In this document: positions 36,195 to 45,132 of the stretch, in pieces
How the letters are laid out: each line of letters starts with the position of its first letter
Numbering within the stretch: position 1 is the first letter of the stretch
Assembly (NCBI GenBank): GCA_003164715.1
Contig: PLTZ01000054.1
Location: forward strand, 39,882-103,881
Source: Opitutaceae bacterium
GTDB lineage: Bacteria > Verrucomicrobiota > Verrucomicrobiia > Opitutales > Opitutaceae
Length of the DNA stretch: 64,000 bases
Direction: 5' to 3'
Notes under the pieces: generated by a model
What the model saw: the letters and a program-made list of their open reading frames with translations, nothing else
Databases searched by the model: none
What the model was told of the DNA's origin: nothing
Position numbers and translations under genes: made by a program

Positions 36195-36857
36195 TCAGTC
36201 GAAATAGATGCAGCCGAAGTCGCCGGTGTACCCGGCCTTCGCAAAGACCCATTCCCATTCCTTGGGCGTCAGAAAACACTCACATGTGAGCTGCCAGTAG
36301 ATCAGGTTCACTTTCTCCGCCTCGTTCCTGTAGCTGTCCATCAGCACGTATTTGTGGTCCCGGCCAACCCGCTCGATTTCCTTCAGTGCTCGCTCCAGAT
36401 CCGGAAGCTGGAGGTTGTGAAGCGTGTTGATCGAGAGGACGAGATCGAAGGACTTGTCCGCAAACGGAAGCGAGACCGCGTTTCCCTCTTGCAGGCATGA
36501 CGCGACCTCCGCCTTGCCGTGGGAGATTGCGTAGTGGGAGACGTCCAGGCCCGCGACCTCGATGCCCGGAACGGCGCGCGTGAACTCATAGAGCAGGAAC
36601 CCCTTCCCGCAGCCCACATCCAAAACGCGGTCGCCGGCCTTCAGCCCGTAGTGCTTGGCCATTCGCTTCGCCACGTCGAGCCAGCGCCCGTCATAGTGGT
36701 AGCCCCCGTAACCCGTGTTCCGGCTGCCGTCCCAGTATTCAAAGCCGAACTTCTTGGCCACCTCCGCAAATTCGGCCTTGTTGCCGGCCGTTACCCGCGC
36801 GAGGTAGTCGCGCTTCGTGCTGCGGTGCAGCTGCTCAATAAAGTCAATGTAGGCCAT
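36195..36857 (-). CDS. Class I SAM-dependent methyltransferase
   Basis: A 220-residue methyltransferase. Motif I is 'VLDVGCGKGFLLYEF', with 'VAGLDVSHYAIS' and 'FDLVLSINTLHNLQLPDL' downstream. The C-terminal half 'LMDSYRNEAEKVNLIYWQLT' is specific and not one I can tie to a known substrate. It is the last gene in the minus-strand group that begins near 51.6 kb, 23 bases after the E1-beta gene, which suggests it methylates the product of that branch or a late sugar. Confidence 0.82.
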   Translation of the reverse strand: MAYIDFIEQLHRSTKRDYLARVTAGNKAEFAEVAKKFGFEYWDGSRNTGYGGYHYDGRWLDVAKRMAKHYGLKAGDRVLDVGCGKGFLLYEFTRAVPGIEVAGLDVSHYAISHGKAEVASCLQEGNAVSLPFADKSFDLVLSINTLHNLQLPDLERALKEIERVGRDHKYVLMDSYRNEAEKVNLIYWQLTCECFLTPKEWEWVFAKAGYTGDFGCIYFD

Positions 36858-36880
36858 GGAGATCGTCCGACCGCTCAGCT

Positions 36881-37858
36881 TCAGCCAAGCGACTTTCTGA
36901 CCGCCGCCGCGACGTCATTCTCATCCGGATAGAATTCCTTTTCCAGGGCCATGCTCATCGGTGTGTGGCTGTCCGGGAGGGTGACCCTCGCGGCCTTTGA
37001 CTTCAACCGGTCCCCCAGTTCCTCCGAAACAGTGGCGATGATTTCGGCAGCGGCGCCGAACGACAGCCACGCGGGATCTGCGACAACGAGCCGCCCGGTC
37101 TTCGAAACGGAATCACAGATCGTTTTGCGGTCGAGAGGGTTGAGGGTCCGGGGATCGACGACCTCGACCTCGATTCCTTCCTTCTCCAGGAGTGACGCAG
37201 CCCGCATCGCGACAGGCACCATGGAGCCGATTGCGACGAGCGTGGCATCCTTGCCCTGCCGGCGGATGACCGCCTGCCCAAAACGCACCCGGTACGGCTT
37301 CTCGGGGACATCGTCCGTCATCGAGAAAAGGCCGCGGCCCTCGACAAAGATGGCGGGAGTCTCGCTGAAGATGCTTTCAAGCAGGAGCCCTTTGGCGTCA
37401 TAGGCCGTGGCGGGAACGGCGACGCGCAGCCCCGGAAGGTGCGCGAACCACGCGTGGAGGCTCTTTGAGTGCTGGGGCCCCTGTCCCCAGCCCTTGCCGG
37501 CGATCGTGCGTATGGTCACGGGCATTGCCGACTTGCCGTTGGACTTGAAACGCCAGAGTGCGAGCCAGTTCGCGATGGCATCCAGCGAGTACAGCATGAA
37601 GTCGAGGCGCTGGTGGACGATGACGGGGCGAAGCCCGGTCAGCGAGGCCCCCATCGCCGTTGCCGTCATCAGGTTTTCGGAGACCGGGAAGTCCTGGACG
37701 CGCTCCGCGCCGTATTTCCCCACAAGCCCGGTCGTGGTGCCGAAGATCCCCGATTGGGTGTCCACCAGTTGCCCGAGGACAATAACTTGTGGGCACAGCC
37801 CCATCGCCTGGTCGGTGGCCTCCAAGATGGCCTTCGCGTAGGACAGCTGGCGGCTCAT
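36881..37858 (-). CDS. ThDP-dependent E1 beta-type subunit (transketolase pyrimidine and C-terminal domains)
   Basis: A 325-residue partner of the alpha-type gene just upstream. It has the E1-beta layout: 'VQDFPVSENLMTATAMGASL', 'RPVIVHQRLDFMLYSLDAI' and the C-terminal transketolase domain with 'LVAIGSMVPVAMRAASLLEK' and 'IEVEVVDPRTLNPLDRKTI'. No E2, E3 or lipoyl gene is nearby, so it is not part of a normal 2-oxoacid dehydrogenase complex. Similar orphan alpha/beta pairs (AviB1/AviB2 type) attach a two-carbon acetyl branch to deoxysugars in antibiotic pathways; a like role here is inference. Confidence 0.85.
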   Translation of the reverse strand: MSRQLSYAKAILEATDQAMGLCPQVIVLGQLVDTQSGIFGTTTGLVGKYGAERVQDFPVSENLMTATAMGASLTGLRPVIVHQRLDFMLYSLDAIANWLALWRFKSNGKSAMPVTIRTIAGKGWGQGPQHSKSLHAWFAHLPGLRVAVPATAYDAKGLLLESIFSETPAIFVEGRGLFSMTDDVPEKPYRVRFGQAVIRRQGKDATLVAIGSMVPVAMRAASLLEKEGIEVEVVDPRTLNPLDRKTICDSVSKTGRLVVADPAWLSFGAAAEIIATVSEELGDRLKSKAARVTLPDSHTPMSMALEKEFYPDENDVAAAVRKSLG

Positions 37859-37861
37859 GGG

Positions 37862-38977
37862 TCAGTAGGGCCCCAGCTTCGATTCGGCCTGGTCGGGATC
37901 AAAGCCGCCGCGGCTCGCAGTTCCGAGAAGACGGTCAGCCATCGGGCTTGCGTCCTCGAAGTTCATCCTGTGCCAGTCCTTGACCGTCGGGAAGGGGCTC
38001 TCCTTGGCGAATTTGAAGTTTGCCGCTATCTCCAGGGCGATCTCGCGCTCCAAATCTGCCTTTGCCGCGTCGTCCAGCATGCCTCTCTCGCGAAGCCGCT
38101 CCTCGAGCAGAACTATAGGGCAGTTGTCCTTCCAGAATTCCATTTCGCCCGGAGCCCGGTAGTTGTTGGAACTGTCATCCTCCGGCCCAACGTGGCTGTT
38201 CCACCGGTAGGTGTAGGCCTCCACGAGGGCGGGGCCGTCGCCTTCGCGCAGGCGCTTCATCTCGGCCTCGAGCGTCCGGTGGGCCAGGGGCGCGTCGTTT
38301 CCGAAGATCTTGGTGGCGCGCACCCCGAACGGCCTCACCCGCTCGCAGATGTTGTCGTCGGCCTGCCTCTTGAGCTGGTCGGAGAATGTAGCGTAGCGGT
38401 TGTTCTCGACCACAAAAAGGAGGGGCAGCCGTCGTTTCCCCGAGAAGTTCATGGCCTCCCAGAAGGCGCCCTCGTCTGTCGCCCCCTCTCCAAAGCCTGC
38501 TACGGCAATCTGGCCCGTCTTCCGAAGCTGGAACCCGAGGGCCGCGCCAACGGAGATGCTCACCGCGCCGGACAGGATCGCCCCGCTGTAGAAATGGGAG
38601 CCGGAATGGGAGATGTCCTGCGAGCCTGCGTTTCCCGCGTCCGCCCCGGTCGATCGGCCGTAGATCTCGGCAAAGAGCTCTTTTAAGGGCGCCCCCTTGG
38701 CAAAGTAATAGCCGTGAGACCTGTGATGGCTGAACAGGAAATCGTCCGCCTTCAACAAACCCGACAGCGCGGCGGGAATCGCCTCCTGGCCGATGCAAAA
38801 GTGGATCGGGCAGCGCATCTCCTCGGCTGGGTGGTATTCGGCAAGCAGCGCCTCCTCCATCCTCCGCAGCCGGAGCATCTGCCGGAAAAGCTGCAGAGCC
38901 ACTGCAGGCTCCAGGTCCCTGAGCGTCAATTCGCGGTAGTGGCCGGAAAGAGAGAGGGTTCTATGGCTGAGCTCCAT
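37862..38977 (-). CDS. ThDP-dependent E1 alpha-type subunit
   Basis: A 371-residue protein when read from ATG 38977 (MELSHRTLSLSG); an in-frame ATG at 39004 adds nine residues. The ThDP/metal motif is 'GFGEGATDEGAFWEAMNF' ending in 'FVVENN', with GEG as in branched-chain E1 alpha. 'HFCIGQEAIPAALSGLL' and 'HHRSHGYYFAKG' are the standard E1-alpha approach regions. It is four bases from the beta subunit gene. Orphan status, with no acyltransferase component, and position beside sugar genes suggest that it decarboxylates pyruvate or a related acid and hands the two-carbon unit to a keto sugar. Confidence 0.87.
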   Translation of the reverse strand: MELSHRTLSLSGHYRELTLRDLEPAVALQLFRQMLRLRRMEEALLAEYHPAEEMRCPIHFCIGQEAIPAALSGLLKADDFLFSHHRSHGYYFAKGAPLKELFAEIYGRSTGADAGNAGSQDISHSGSHFYSGAILSGAVSISVGAALGFQLRKTGQIAVAGFGEGATDEGAFWEAMNFSGKRRLPLLFVVENNRYATFSDQLKRQADDNICERVRPFGVRATKIFGNDAPLAHRTLEAEMKRLREGDGPALVEAYTYRWNSHVGPEDDSSNNYRAPGEMEFWKDNCPIVLLEERLRERGMLDDAAKADLEREIALEIAANFKFAKESPFPTVKDWHRMNFEDASPMADRLLGTASRGGFDPDQAESKLGPY

Positions 38978-39123
38978 TGGCAGGCGGCGATTCTGGAGAC
39001 GCACCGCACCGGTTTACGAGTAAGAACTCGGAATCGGCCGTGCGCGCCCAGCTGTGGCATTCAATTCCATTCCTTGGCGGGACAACGCCATCAGCACTTC
39101 CTCTCCGCCTCCCGGTAGCCCGC

Positions 39124-39543
39124 TCACGCCCCATTCGCGGGATGCTTCATGCGCCAGACCCAATAGTAATTGGATGCGAAACTGAATCCCGTGGAAAAGC
39201 CGACCGCCAGCACCGACGCAAGAAGGTAGTTCATCCCCATAAGATGCAGGCCGTTGGCGCCGACCCACCAGATGCTGAAGGCCGCCGCGTTGGCGACATG
39301 GTATTTCCAGAGTCCGATCCAGCTCAACGATCCTCCGTGGAATACCCAGGCGGTGTTGACCCCGTAGCGAAGAATCGTGCACACCTCGGCACAGATGAAC
39401 GTGGCCACGGGCACGTTCAGCCCCATCCATCGCACCAACACGTACAGCAGCCCGGTGCTAAACGCCATGAAGATGAGGCCGACGGTCGCCCATCGGATGA
39501 GCACAGGCAGCGGGGGACGGCCTCGGAAGGGTAGCGGTGCCAT
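39124..39543 (-). CDS. GtrA-family four-helix membrane protein
   Basis: A 139-residue protein with four hydrophobic helices and the family features 'RWATVGLIFMAFSTGLLYVL', 'ICAEVCTILRYGVNTAWVF' and 'FASNYYWVWRM'. GtrA-type proteins are thought to flip undecaprenyl-phosphate-linked sugars across the inner membrane. It sits three bases after a GT2 gene, forming the common GtrB-GtrA pair. The 146 bases upstream of the E1-alpha start contain nothing else that I can identify. Confidence 0.87.
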   Translation of the reverse strand: MAPLPFRGRPPLPVLIRWATVGLIFMAFSTGLLYVLVRWMGLNVPVATFICAEVCTILRYGVNTAWVFHGGSLSWIGLWKYHVANAAAFSIWWVGANGLHLMGMNYLLASVLAVGFSTGFSFASNYYWVWRMKHPANGA

Positions 39544-39546
39544 TTC

Positions 39547-40320
39547 CTAGGGTACCTCAACCAAAACTCGTGTCGGCCGTTTGGAATAGAGTGAACGGTT
39601 TCGAATGTGGATTTCGTAGCACAACCGGGTGAAAACGACGGCTGCTTCCCAGAGATTTCTGATGGAGAACGACCTGCTTCTCGTCATGCCCGTCTGCCGG
39701 AAACTGGGAACCTCGATGAACGAAGCCCCCTGCCGCAAGAGCTTAACGTTGATCTCCGCCACGATGCTGAATCGTGTCGAAAACAACGTGAGCCGCCGAA
39801 GCGCGTCCACCGGATAGACACAGGGGCCATTAATATACAGGAGGTAGACGTCGAAAAAACACGTGTAGATCAGCCCGAAGACCGCGGACAGCACATTGCG
39901 CCGCCTGCCTCGCAGCTCGCGGTCGATGAAATAACACATCACCATATCGGCTTCCCGTGAATGCCGGATGAGAACCCCCAGTGTCGTCTCGGGAAGGTCA
40001 TTGTCGCCAGGAACGATCACGAGCTTCTTCCCTGCCGCGCGGCTTATTCCCACCTGGATTGTGGATCCCAATCCGAGATTGCGGGGATTGCTGACCAGCT
40101 TCACTTCAGGATTTTGCGCAGCGACTCGCGTGACAATGCCTGCGGTGCCATCGCAGCTCCCGTCGTTGATCACCAGTACCTCGACTCGGATTCCGGGGCA
40201 TTTCGAGAGTACCCTTTGGATCGAAGTCAGCGTTGCGGCGATCTGGCCTTCCTCATTGAACGCCGGCACGACGATCGTCAGGTCGTAGTCAGGCGCGGGT
40301 AAAGGAGAGGTTGAACTCAT
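39547..40320 (-). CDS. Family 2 glycosyltransferase paired with GtrA
   Basis: A 257-residue GT-A enzyme. I use ATG 40320; a TTG two codons earlier is unlikely. Features are 'DLTIVVPAFNEEGQIAATL', 'VLVINDGSCDGTAGIV', 'NPRNLGLGSTIQVGIS' and 'LVIVPGDNDLPETTLGVLI' at the metal site. It lacks the two C-terminal helices of GtrB/DPM1 but has a hydrophobic stretch 'VFGLIYTCFFDVYLLYING'. With GtrA next to it, it most likely makes an undecaprenyl-phosphate sugar for a side-branch. Confidence 0.85.
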   Translation of the reverse strand: MSSTSPLPAPDYDLTIVVPAFNEEGQIAATLTSIQRVLSKCPGIRVEVLVINDGSCDGTAGIVTRVAAQNPEVKLVSNPRNLGLGSTIQVGISRAAGKKLVIVPGDNDLPETTLGVLIRHSREADMVMCYFIDRELRGRRRNVLSAVFGLIYTCFFDVYLLYINGPCVYPVDALRRLTLFSTRFSIVAEINVKLLRQGASFIEVPSFRQTGMTRSRSFSIRNLWEAAVVFTRLCYEIHIRNRSLYSKRPTRVLVEVP

Positions 40321-40357
40321 TTCCAATTCGGCATCTTACGAAACTGACGATCGGGGC

Positions 40358-41203
40358 CTACCACGGCATGCGCTCCTTCATAGAGAGGAAAAGGCTTCCA
40401 TCCCGGTGGGACGTGGGAAGGTCGCCGATGCTGCTCGCTCTCTGCCAGGCTAGCTTTTGGGGAAACATTCCGACGCCAAGTTCTGTAAGATGGTCGAAAA
40501 TGGCCCGAGCGTTCCCCGCACTTCCCACCTCGACGACGGCATCCATGTGCTCGAAATCCTGGCGGGTTGAGGCCAGGAGGATCTCCTTCTCGTTGCCCTC
40601 TGCGTCAATCTTGGCAAGGGAAGCCCATGCAAAGAGCGGGGAAACCCCTCTGACCGCCACCTGAAAGGTCTCGAGCATTCCGTAGGACTGCTTTGCGCCG
40701 GCCAGGTGGCTGCCCGTGGTATTCCCCAGCACCCGCACGAATTCCGCACGGCCGTCATTTTTTGAGACCGCGGCCTCAATCGCCTCCACGGAGGATTGAG
40801 CGTTCGCTTTTAGATTCGAGACCAGAATACCGAAGTGTGTGGGGTCCGGCTCAAACGCGCGCACACGAAACCCGCATTTCCCCAGTATTATCGAATGGAG
40901 TCCGATGTTCGCTCCCACATCGATCGCGTTCGTGTACCGCCCGCGATTTGCATGATAGAACGCGAAGATGATTATTTCATCGAGCCCGAACAAATCGAGC
41001 GAATCAATCGCGCCCATCTTGGTGTAAGGAAGCACGAGAGTGCCAAATGGACCGAAGGGTTCCGGCGTTGGCTCTACGGGCCTGAAGAGGCGCTCGATCT
41101 CGGCCCGAGCACGGGTCTTCAAGAGCTGGTACGCCGGGCAGCCTGGGACGTGGCAGGCCGTGCCGTCGCGAAGCTCGGAGAATATTGAATCAAGCTGGGT
41201 CAT
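40358..41203 (-). CDS. FkbM-family methyltransferase
   Basis: A 281-residue protein starting at ATG 41203. The SAM site is 'AIDVGANIGLHSIILGKCGF', followed by 'VRAFEPDPTHFGILVSNL', both hallmarks of FkbM-type methyltransferases. 'LAKIDAEGNEKEILLAS' is the conserved acidic motif near the C terminus. FkbM proteins methylate hydroxyl groups on sugars and polyketides. It lies between the ThDP enzyme gene at 41225 and the GT2/GtrA pair. The acceptor is unknown. Confidence 0.85.
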   Translation of the reverse strand: MTQLDSIFSELRDGTACHVPGCPAYQLLKTRARAEIERLFRPVEPTPEPFGPFGTLVLPYTKMGAIDSLDLFGLDEIIIFAFYHANRGRYTNAIDVGANIGLHSIILGKCGFRVRAFEPDPTHFGILVSNLKANAQSSVEAIEAAVSKNDGRAEFVRVLGNTTGSHLAGAKQSYGMLETFQVAVRGVSPLFAWASLAKIDAEGNEKEILLASTRQDFEHMDAVVEVGSAGNARAIFDHLTELGVGMFPQKLAWQRASSIGDLPTSHRDGSLFLSMKERMPW

Positions 41204-41224
41204 CAAGTCGGGGTGCGGATGCGG

Positions 41225-43009
41225 TTATTGTTTAAGCGACACAGGCATCGGTTTGACGAGCATGTTGGCCAGGAACTCATCGCGACCCAGAAGGGGGTCG
41301 GCGTCCTCGTTGGGCCTGCCAAACTTCACCTGCGGTATCACCCGGTGTCGTGAATCAATCTCAACGTTTAGGAAATAGGGCCCATCCGGCGCCAACATCC
41401 GCTCCAGCTTTTCCGGGATGTCAGCGTTAAGGTCGATGGTATCGGATGGGAAGCCATAGGCCCGGGCCACGGCCACAAAGTCCGGGAACGAGAGGCCGCC
41501 CTTTATCGACGTCGCATAATAATTGCTCTGAAGCCACATCTCCTGCGTCTGTTGCACCATGCTGTGGCCGTGGTTGTTGATGAGCAGGATCTTAACCGGC
41601 AGCTTGTGCTGCGCAATCGTGGCGAGTTCTTGTATGTTCATCTGCAGGCTGCCGTCCCCGCTGATGCAGATGATGCGCACTCCCGGCCTTGCGAAGGCGG
41701 CCCCCATGGCCGCAGGAAGTCCGTAGCCCATCGGCGTGTTGTTGAACGCGTGGTAGAACCGCTGGCCCTTCTTGAATTCGAACGCCTGCATCATCCATGC
41801 GAGGGCGCAGCCCGTGTCTGAGAATATGATCTCATTCTCGCCCAGTGCCTCGGAGAGTTTATTCACGAACCAGTATGGGTTCACCGGTTTCTCGCTGGCA
41901 TAGCTGGGCAGGCAGGCCGGGTACCTGCGTTTCCAGTCGGCTATCTGTGCCAGCCACGAGGAACGGTCTGGCACCTTTTCACCCTCAAAACCCACGAGCA
42001 ATGCTTCGATGAATGCCTTCGCCTCGGCCTGGATCGCAAGATGAAGGTTCACCCCGAGCTTCTTAAACTTGCCCAGCTCCGCCGGGTCTATGTCGACCAT
42101 CATGATCTTCGCCTCCCTCGCGAATGTGGCCGGTGGCGTTCCTGTCGCCTTGGTATCGAGCCGTGAGCCGATCGAAAGCACAAGGTCGGCGTTCTGAACG
42201 GCGAAATTTGCAAAACGCACGCCATGGGTTCCGAAGCCGCCGATGGCAAGGGGATCGATGCCAGGGAGGATATCCAAGGCGGCCCATGTCATCGCAACGG
42301 GCACATTCGTGATCCGCGCGAGCTTTCTCGCCGCATCCTCGGCCCCTGCGAGATGAATACCCCAACCAAAGATCAGGACTGGGCGCCGAGCCTGTTTGAT
42401 GGCCGAAACGCATTCGGCAATCGTTGACGGTGAGGCTTCCGGCGGCCTGTCCTCGTCAATCGGCGCATACTCGGCGAGTCTCGTGGTATCGATGTCCATT
42501 CTCTGCAGGTCATCGGGGATGTCGACCAGGACGGGCCCGGGCCGGCCAGCCCGGGCTATTGCCACGGCCTTCTGGAGCTCGAACCGAATGCGGTAGGGGT
42601 CGGTGACGAGGACGGCGTATTTCGTGATCGTTCGGCAAATGGAAACCATGTCGGTTTCCTGGAACCCAATCTGCCGGACCCCCGTGTCGCCCTTGGACCT
42701 GAAGGTCGCCACCTGCCCCGTGAGATAGAGCACGGGAACGGAATCATAATATGAGCTGCAAATCCCGGTGATCAGGTTCGTCGCTCCGGGGCCGCTGGTG
42801 GCGACCGCGCATCCCAGCCCTCCTGTCACTCTGGCGTAAGCATCCGCGGCCATGGCTCCCGCCTGTTCATGCTGGGGGCATACGAAGCCTGTGCCCGGAG
42901 TTTCGGCAATCGAATGGATCAGGTGGAGCGAAGCTCCGCCGGAAATGGCGAAAACGTGCTTGATGCCTTGCTCGGCCAGGAAAGCCGCGACGACGTCCGA
43001 AAGCTTCAT
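41225..43009 (-). CDS. Acetolactate-synthase-like ThDP carboligase (YerE-like candidate)
   Basis: A 594-residue three-domain ThDP enzyme. The catalytic glutamate is E48 in 'VCPQHEQAGAMAADAYAR', and the ThDP/metal motif is 'GDGSLQMNIQELATIAQ' ending 'LLINN'. The middle domain has 'VMVDIDPAELGK' or close to it ('IMMVDIDPAEL'). No small regulatory subunit gene is present and the context is not amino-acid synthesis. It overlaps the SDR gene by ATGA. In Yersinia, YerE (same family) adds an acetyl group from pyruvate to a CDP-4-keto-3,6-dideoxyhexose, and the SDR YerF reduces the branch. This gene pair copies that arrangement, so a branched-sugar role is likely but unproven. Confidence 0.85.
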   Translation of the reverse strand: MKLSDVVAAFLAEQGIKHVFAISGGASLHLIHSIAETPGTGFVCPQHEQAGAMAADAYARVTGGLGCAVATSGPGATNLITGICSSYYDSVPVLYLTGQVATFRSKGDTGVRQIGFQETDMVSICRTITKYAVLVTDPYRIRFELQKAVAIARAGRPGPVLVDIPDDLQRMDIDTTRLAEYAPIDEDRPPEASPSTIAECVSAIKQARRPVLIFGWGIHLAGAEDAARKLARITNVPVAMTWAALDILPGIDPLAIGGFGTHGVRFANFAVQNADLVLSIGSRLDTKATGTPPATFAREAKIMMVDIDPAELGKFKKLGVNLHLAIQAEAKAFIEALLVGFEGEKVPDRSSWLAQIADWKRRYPACLPSYASEKPVNPYWFVNKLSEALGENEIIFSDTGCALAWMMQAFEFKKGQRFYHAFNNTPMGYGLPAAMGAAFARPGVRIICISGDGSLQMNIQELATIAQHKLPVKILLINNHGHSMVQQTQEMWLQSNYYATSIKGGLSFPDFVAVARAYGFPSDTIDLNADIPEKLERMLAPDGPYFLNVEIDSRHRVIPQVKFGRPNEDADPLLGRDEFLANMLVKPMPVSLKQ

Positions 43010-43833
43010 TTCGAAGGGGAGGGGAATATCCGATCGTTGCCGTGGCGCCTCAGTTTGTAGAGGGCATCTTCAATCCTGAGCGCCGCTGCGAGAGAGGACC
43101 CACCGCGCCATTCGTCATGAACGAGCGAGATGTTGCGCCCGCCGACAGCGGCCTTGCCTGCCTCCAGGCACCATTTCAGGCATGCGTAGATTTCGTCGTG
43201 GCTCGTTCCGGGTTTGTCGGATTTCAGGAAGTCGGTCACCTTGCGATAGTTGTCCCCGCTTCGGGCCTTGGCGTCGAGTGTCTGCCTGTGGATCTTGGTG
43301 CGCACGATTCCGGGCCCGATGATAAAGAAGCTGGTGTCGGCAGACTCCGCATCGAGAAGTTCGCACATCTTGATCAACACTATCTTTGACGCACAGTAGG
43401 CCGAATACGAGGGTGCGGCGCCATTGGTTCCGCTGCCTGAGAACATGGCGACACCTGGCGTTCCCGCGCGATTGCGCAAATCATAGACAGCCCGCAGGAA
43501 GCGCAAAGGAGCCAATGCGTTGACTGAAAAACCTGACTCCCAAGCATCGGCGTCGGCTTCGACGTACGGGCCAATGGGCTCCTCGGTGCCAGCGGCCAAC
43601 ACCAAGAGGTCCCATTGGAGCCGCATGTCGTGGCAGCGGGATGTCGCCGCATTGACGCTCCCTTTCCGTGAAAGATCGCAGTTCAACAGGGTCCAACGTG
43701 CACCCTTGGGTACCTTGGGGTCGGTTCCGGGCCGATGCGTGCCCACGACGCTCCATGAATCTCTTTCAAAACGCGCTGCTAGCTCTCGGCCGATGTCCGA
43801 GGTAATTCCAAGAATTAGTACTGTCTTAGTCAT
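43006..43833 (-). CDS. Classical SDR, coupled to the ThDP enzyme (YerF-like candidate)
   Basis: A 275-residue SDR. The cofactor loop is 'LILGITSDIGRELAARF', an unusual GxTSDIG variant, followed by 'LVLAAGTEEPIGPYV' and the catalytic YxxxK in 'SYSAYCASKIVLIK'. Its stop overlaps the start of the ThDP carboligase gene (ATGA), so the two are co-translated. By analogy with the YerE/YerF pair it could reduce the keto group of an acetyl branch on a nucleotide sugar. A plain 4-ketoreductase is the alternative. Confidence 0.8.
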   Translation of the reverse strand: MTKTVLILGITSDIGRELAARFERDSWSVVGTHRPGTDPKVPKGARWTLLNCDLSRKGSVNAATSRCHDMRLQWDLLVLAAGTEEPIGPYVEADADAWESGFSVNALAPLRFLRAVYDLRNRAGTPGVAMFSGSGTNGAAPSYSAYCASKIVLIKMCELLDAESADTSFFIIGPGIVRTKIHRQTLDAKARSGDNYRKVTDFLKSDKPGTSHDEIYACLKWCLEAGKAAVGGRNISLVHDEWRGGSSLAAALRIEDALYKLRRHGNDRIFPSPSK

Positions 43834-43854
43834 CTTTTCCTGATGATCGTAAGG

Positions 43855-45126
43855 TCACTTGGGTCGGCCTAACTGGAAATGCCTCAAGCCTGCCGCTCCG
43901 CATGCCCGGTGCTCCAGCATCCCGTGGGGGTCGACAATGAGCCGCCCTCCCAATATCGCCGCTACAGCGGCCGGGGATATCGTGGAAAAGACCTTCCATG
44001 GCGTCATAATCGCAAGCGCATCAGCATTGGCAACGGCGTCCACGGCGCTTGGATGAACGGTCAGATTTGGAAACATGACGCCATCGACGCGAGCCGCTGG
44101 ATCGTACGCATGGAATTTGCACCCGGTCAGCGTACGGATGAGCTCCAATGACGCGGAATTCTTCACGGAGACGGTATCCTGCTTGTAGGCGAGACCCCAC
44201 ACCGCTATGCGTGGCGCCGGTTTGGAACCAAGGAGTTCGCGCTGAAGGACGCGCAGCGCCCAAGACTTTGAATGGGCACTATTGCGTTGCCAGGCATCAA
44301 CGGTCCCCGCTTCGGTGCCGAATTCGTGCGCAAGGCCCTGAACCGTGACCAAGTCGCGCTCCAGGTTCCCGCCCGAGATCCCAAGGCCCGGACTCAGATA
44401 AGCATGGGGCCCGATTCTCTTGTCGAGACGAAGTGCCGGTGCGATCTCGGTCCAGTCCGCCCCAATCGCCTCGCAGAGCTCCGCCAGCATATTGGTCGTG
44501 CTGACGCTCGAAACGAGGAAGAGGTTGATGGCGATCTTGGCCAGTTCGGCGCTCTCATAGCGCATGACCAACGTCGGGCACCGAAACGCGCTGAGCCACG
44601 CGCGGTAGGCCTCGGGAAGGGGCGCTTCTGGGCCGGGCGAGCCAACGATGAAGCGTTCGGGTTCCATTGCGCGCTGAACCGCGGCGCCAAAGACGAGGGT
44701 TTCAACCTGGTAGTACCACGATGCAGCCTGTGTCTTAAGGCGCGTTGAGAGTTTCCGAACATAACCAGGACGAACCTGGCTCATAACGACGGCAACGGAT
44801 CCACTGGCAAGACTGGGCGCCGTACCTTCAATGAGCACCGTCAGCGGGCCGAGGTCGCTCCCGTTGCGGTCGTCTGTGCGAACGTCGAGCGAATAGAACA
44901 CCAGGCTACATTTCCCGATCTCCGGTAGGTCCGACGTATAGCGGAGCCTCGCCCGGTGTCTTAAGAACAATTCCCTGAATCCGGGCTCCTCGATGGGGAA
45001 AATGCCGTCTCGCAGGCGCCCGACCAGATCTTTGTCCGGATCGTAGCAGATGACATCGAAGCCCTTGGCGGCTGTCGCCAGGCTATAGTTGAGGCCAAGA
45101 TGGGAAAGTCCAATGAATCCGATCAT
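43855..45126 (-). CDS. UDP-glucose/GDP-mannose dehydrogenase homologue lacking the catalytic Cys
   Basis: A 423-residue member of the nucleotide-sugar 6-dehydrogenase fold. 'MIGFIGLSHLGLNYSLAT' is the N-terminal Rossmann start, with Ser in place of the second motif Gly. K197 in 'ESAELAKIAINLFL' and the linker 'GLGISGGNLERDLV' show homology, but the residue aligned with the thiohemiacetal-forming Cys of 'GGSCFPKD' is Asn254. The C-terminal 'GLAYKQDTVSVKNSASLEL' keeps GLAYK but lacks the usual TDD and Arg. It therefore cannot carry out the normal four-electron oxidation to a uronate; a two-electron oxidation, a different substrate or a structural role is more plausible. Confidence 0.8.
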   Translation of the reverse strand: MIGFIGLSHLGLNYSLATAAKGFDVICYDPDKDLVGRLRDGIFPIEEPGFRELFLRHRARLRYTSDLPEIGKCSLVFYSLDVRTDDRNGSDLGPLTVLIEGTAPSLASGSVAVVMSQVRPGYVRKLSTRLKTQAASWYYQVETLVFGAAVQRAMEPERFIVGSPGPEAPLPEAYRAWLSAFRCPTLVMRYESAELAKIAINLFLVSSVSTTNMLAELCEAIGADWTEIAPALRLDKRIGPHAYLSPGLGISGGNLERDLVTVQGLAHEFGTEAGTVDAWQRNSAHSKSWALRVLQRELLGSKPAPRIAVWGLAYKQDTVSVKNSASLELIRTLTGCKFHAYDPAARVDGVMFPNLTVHPSAVDAVANADALAIMTPWKVFSTISPAAVAAILGGRLIVDPHGMLEHRACGAAGLRHFQLGRPK

Positions 45127-45132
45127 GTCACT

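Noticed and set aside
41225..43009. Housekeeping acetolactate synthase for branched-chain amino acids
   Set aside because: No regulatory subunit or ilv genes nearby; it is coupled to an SDR within a glycan locus.
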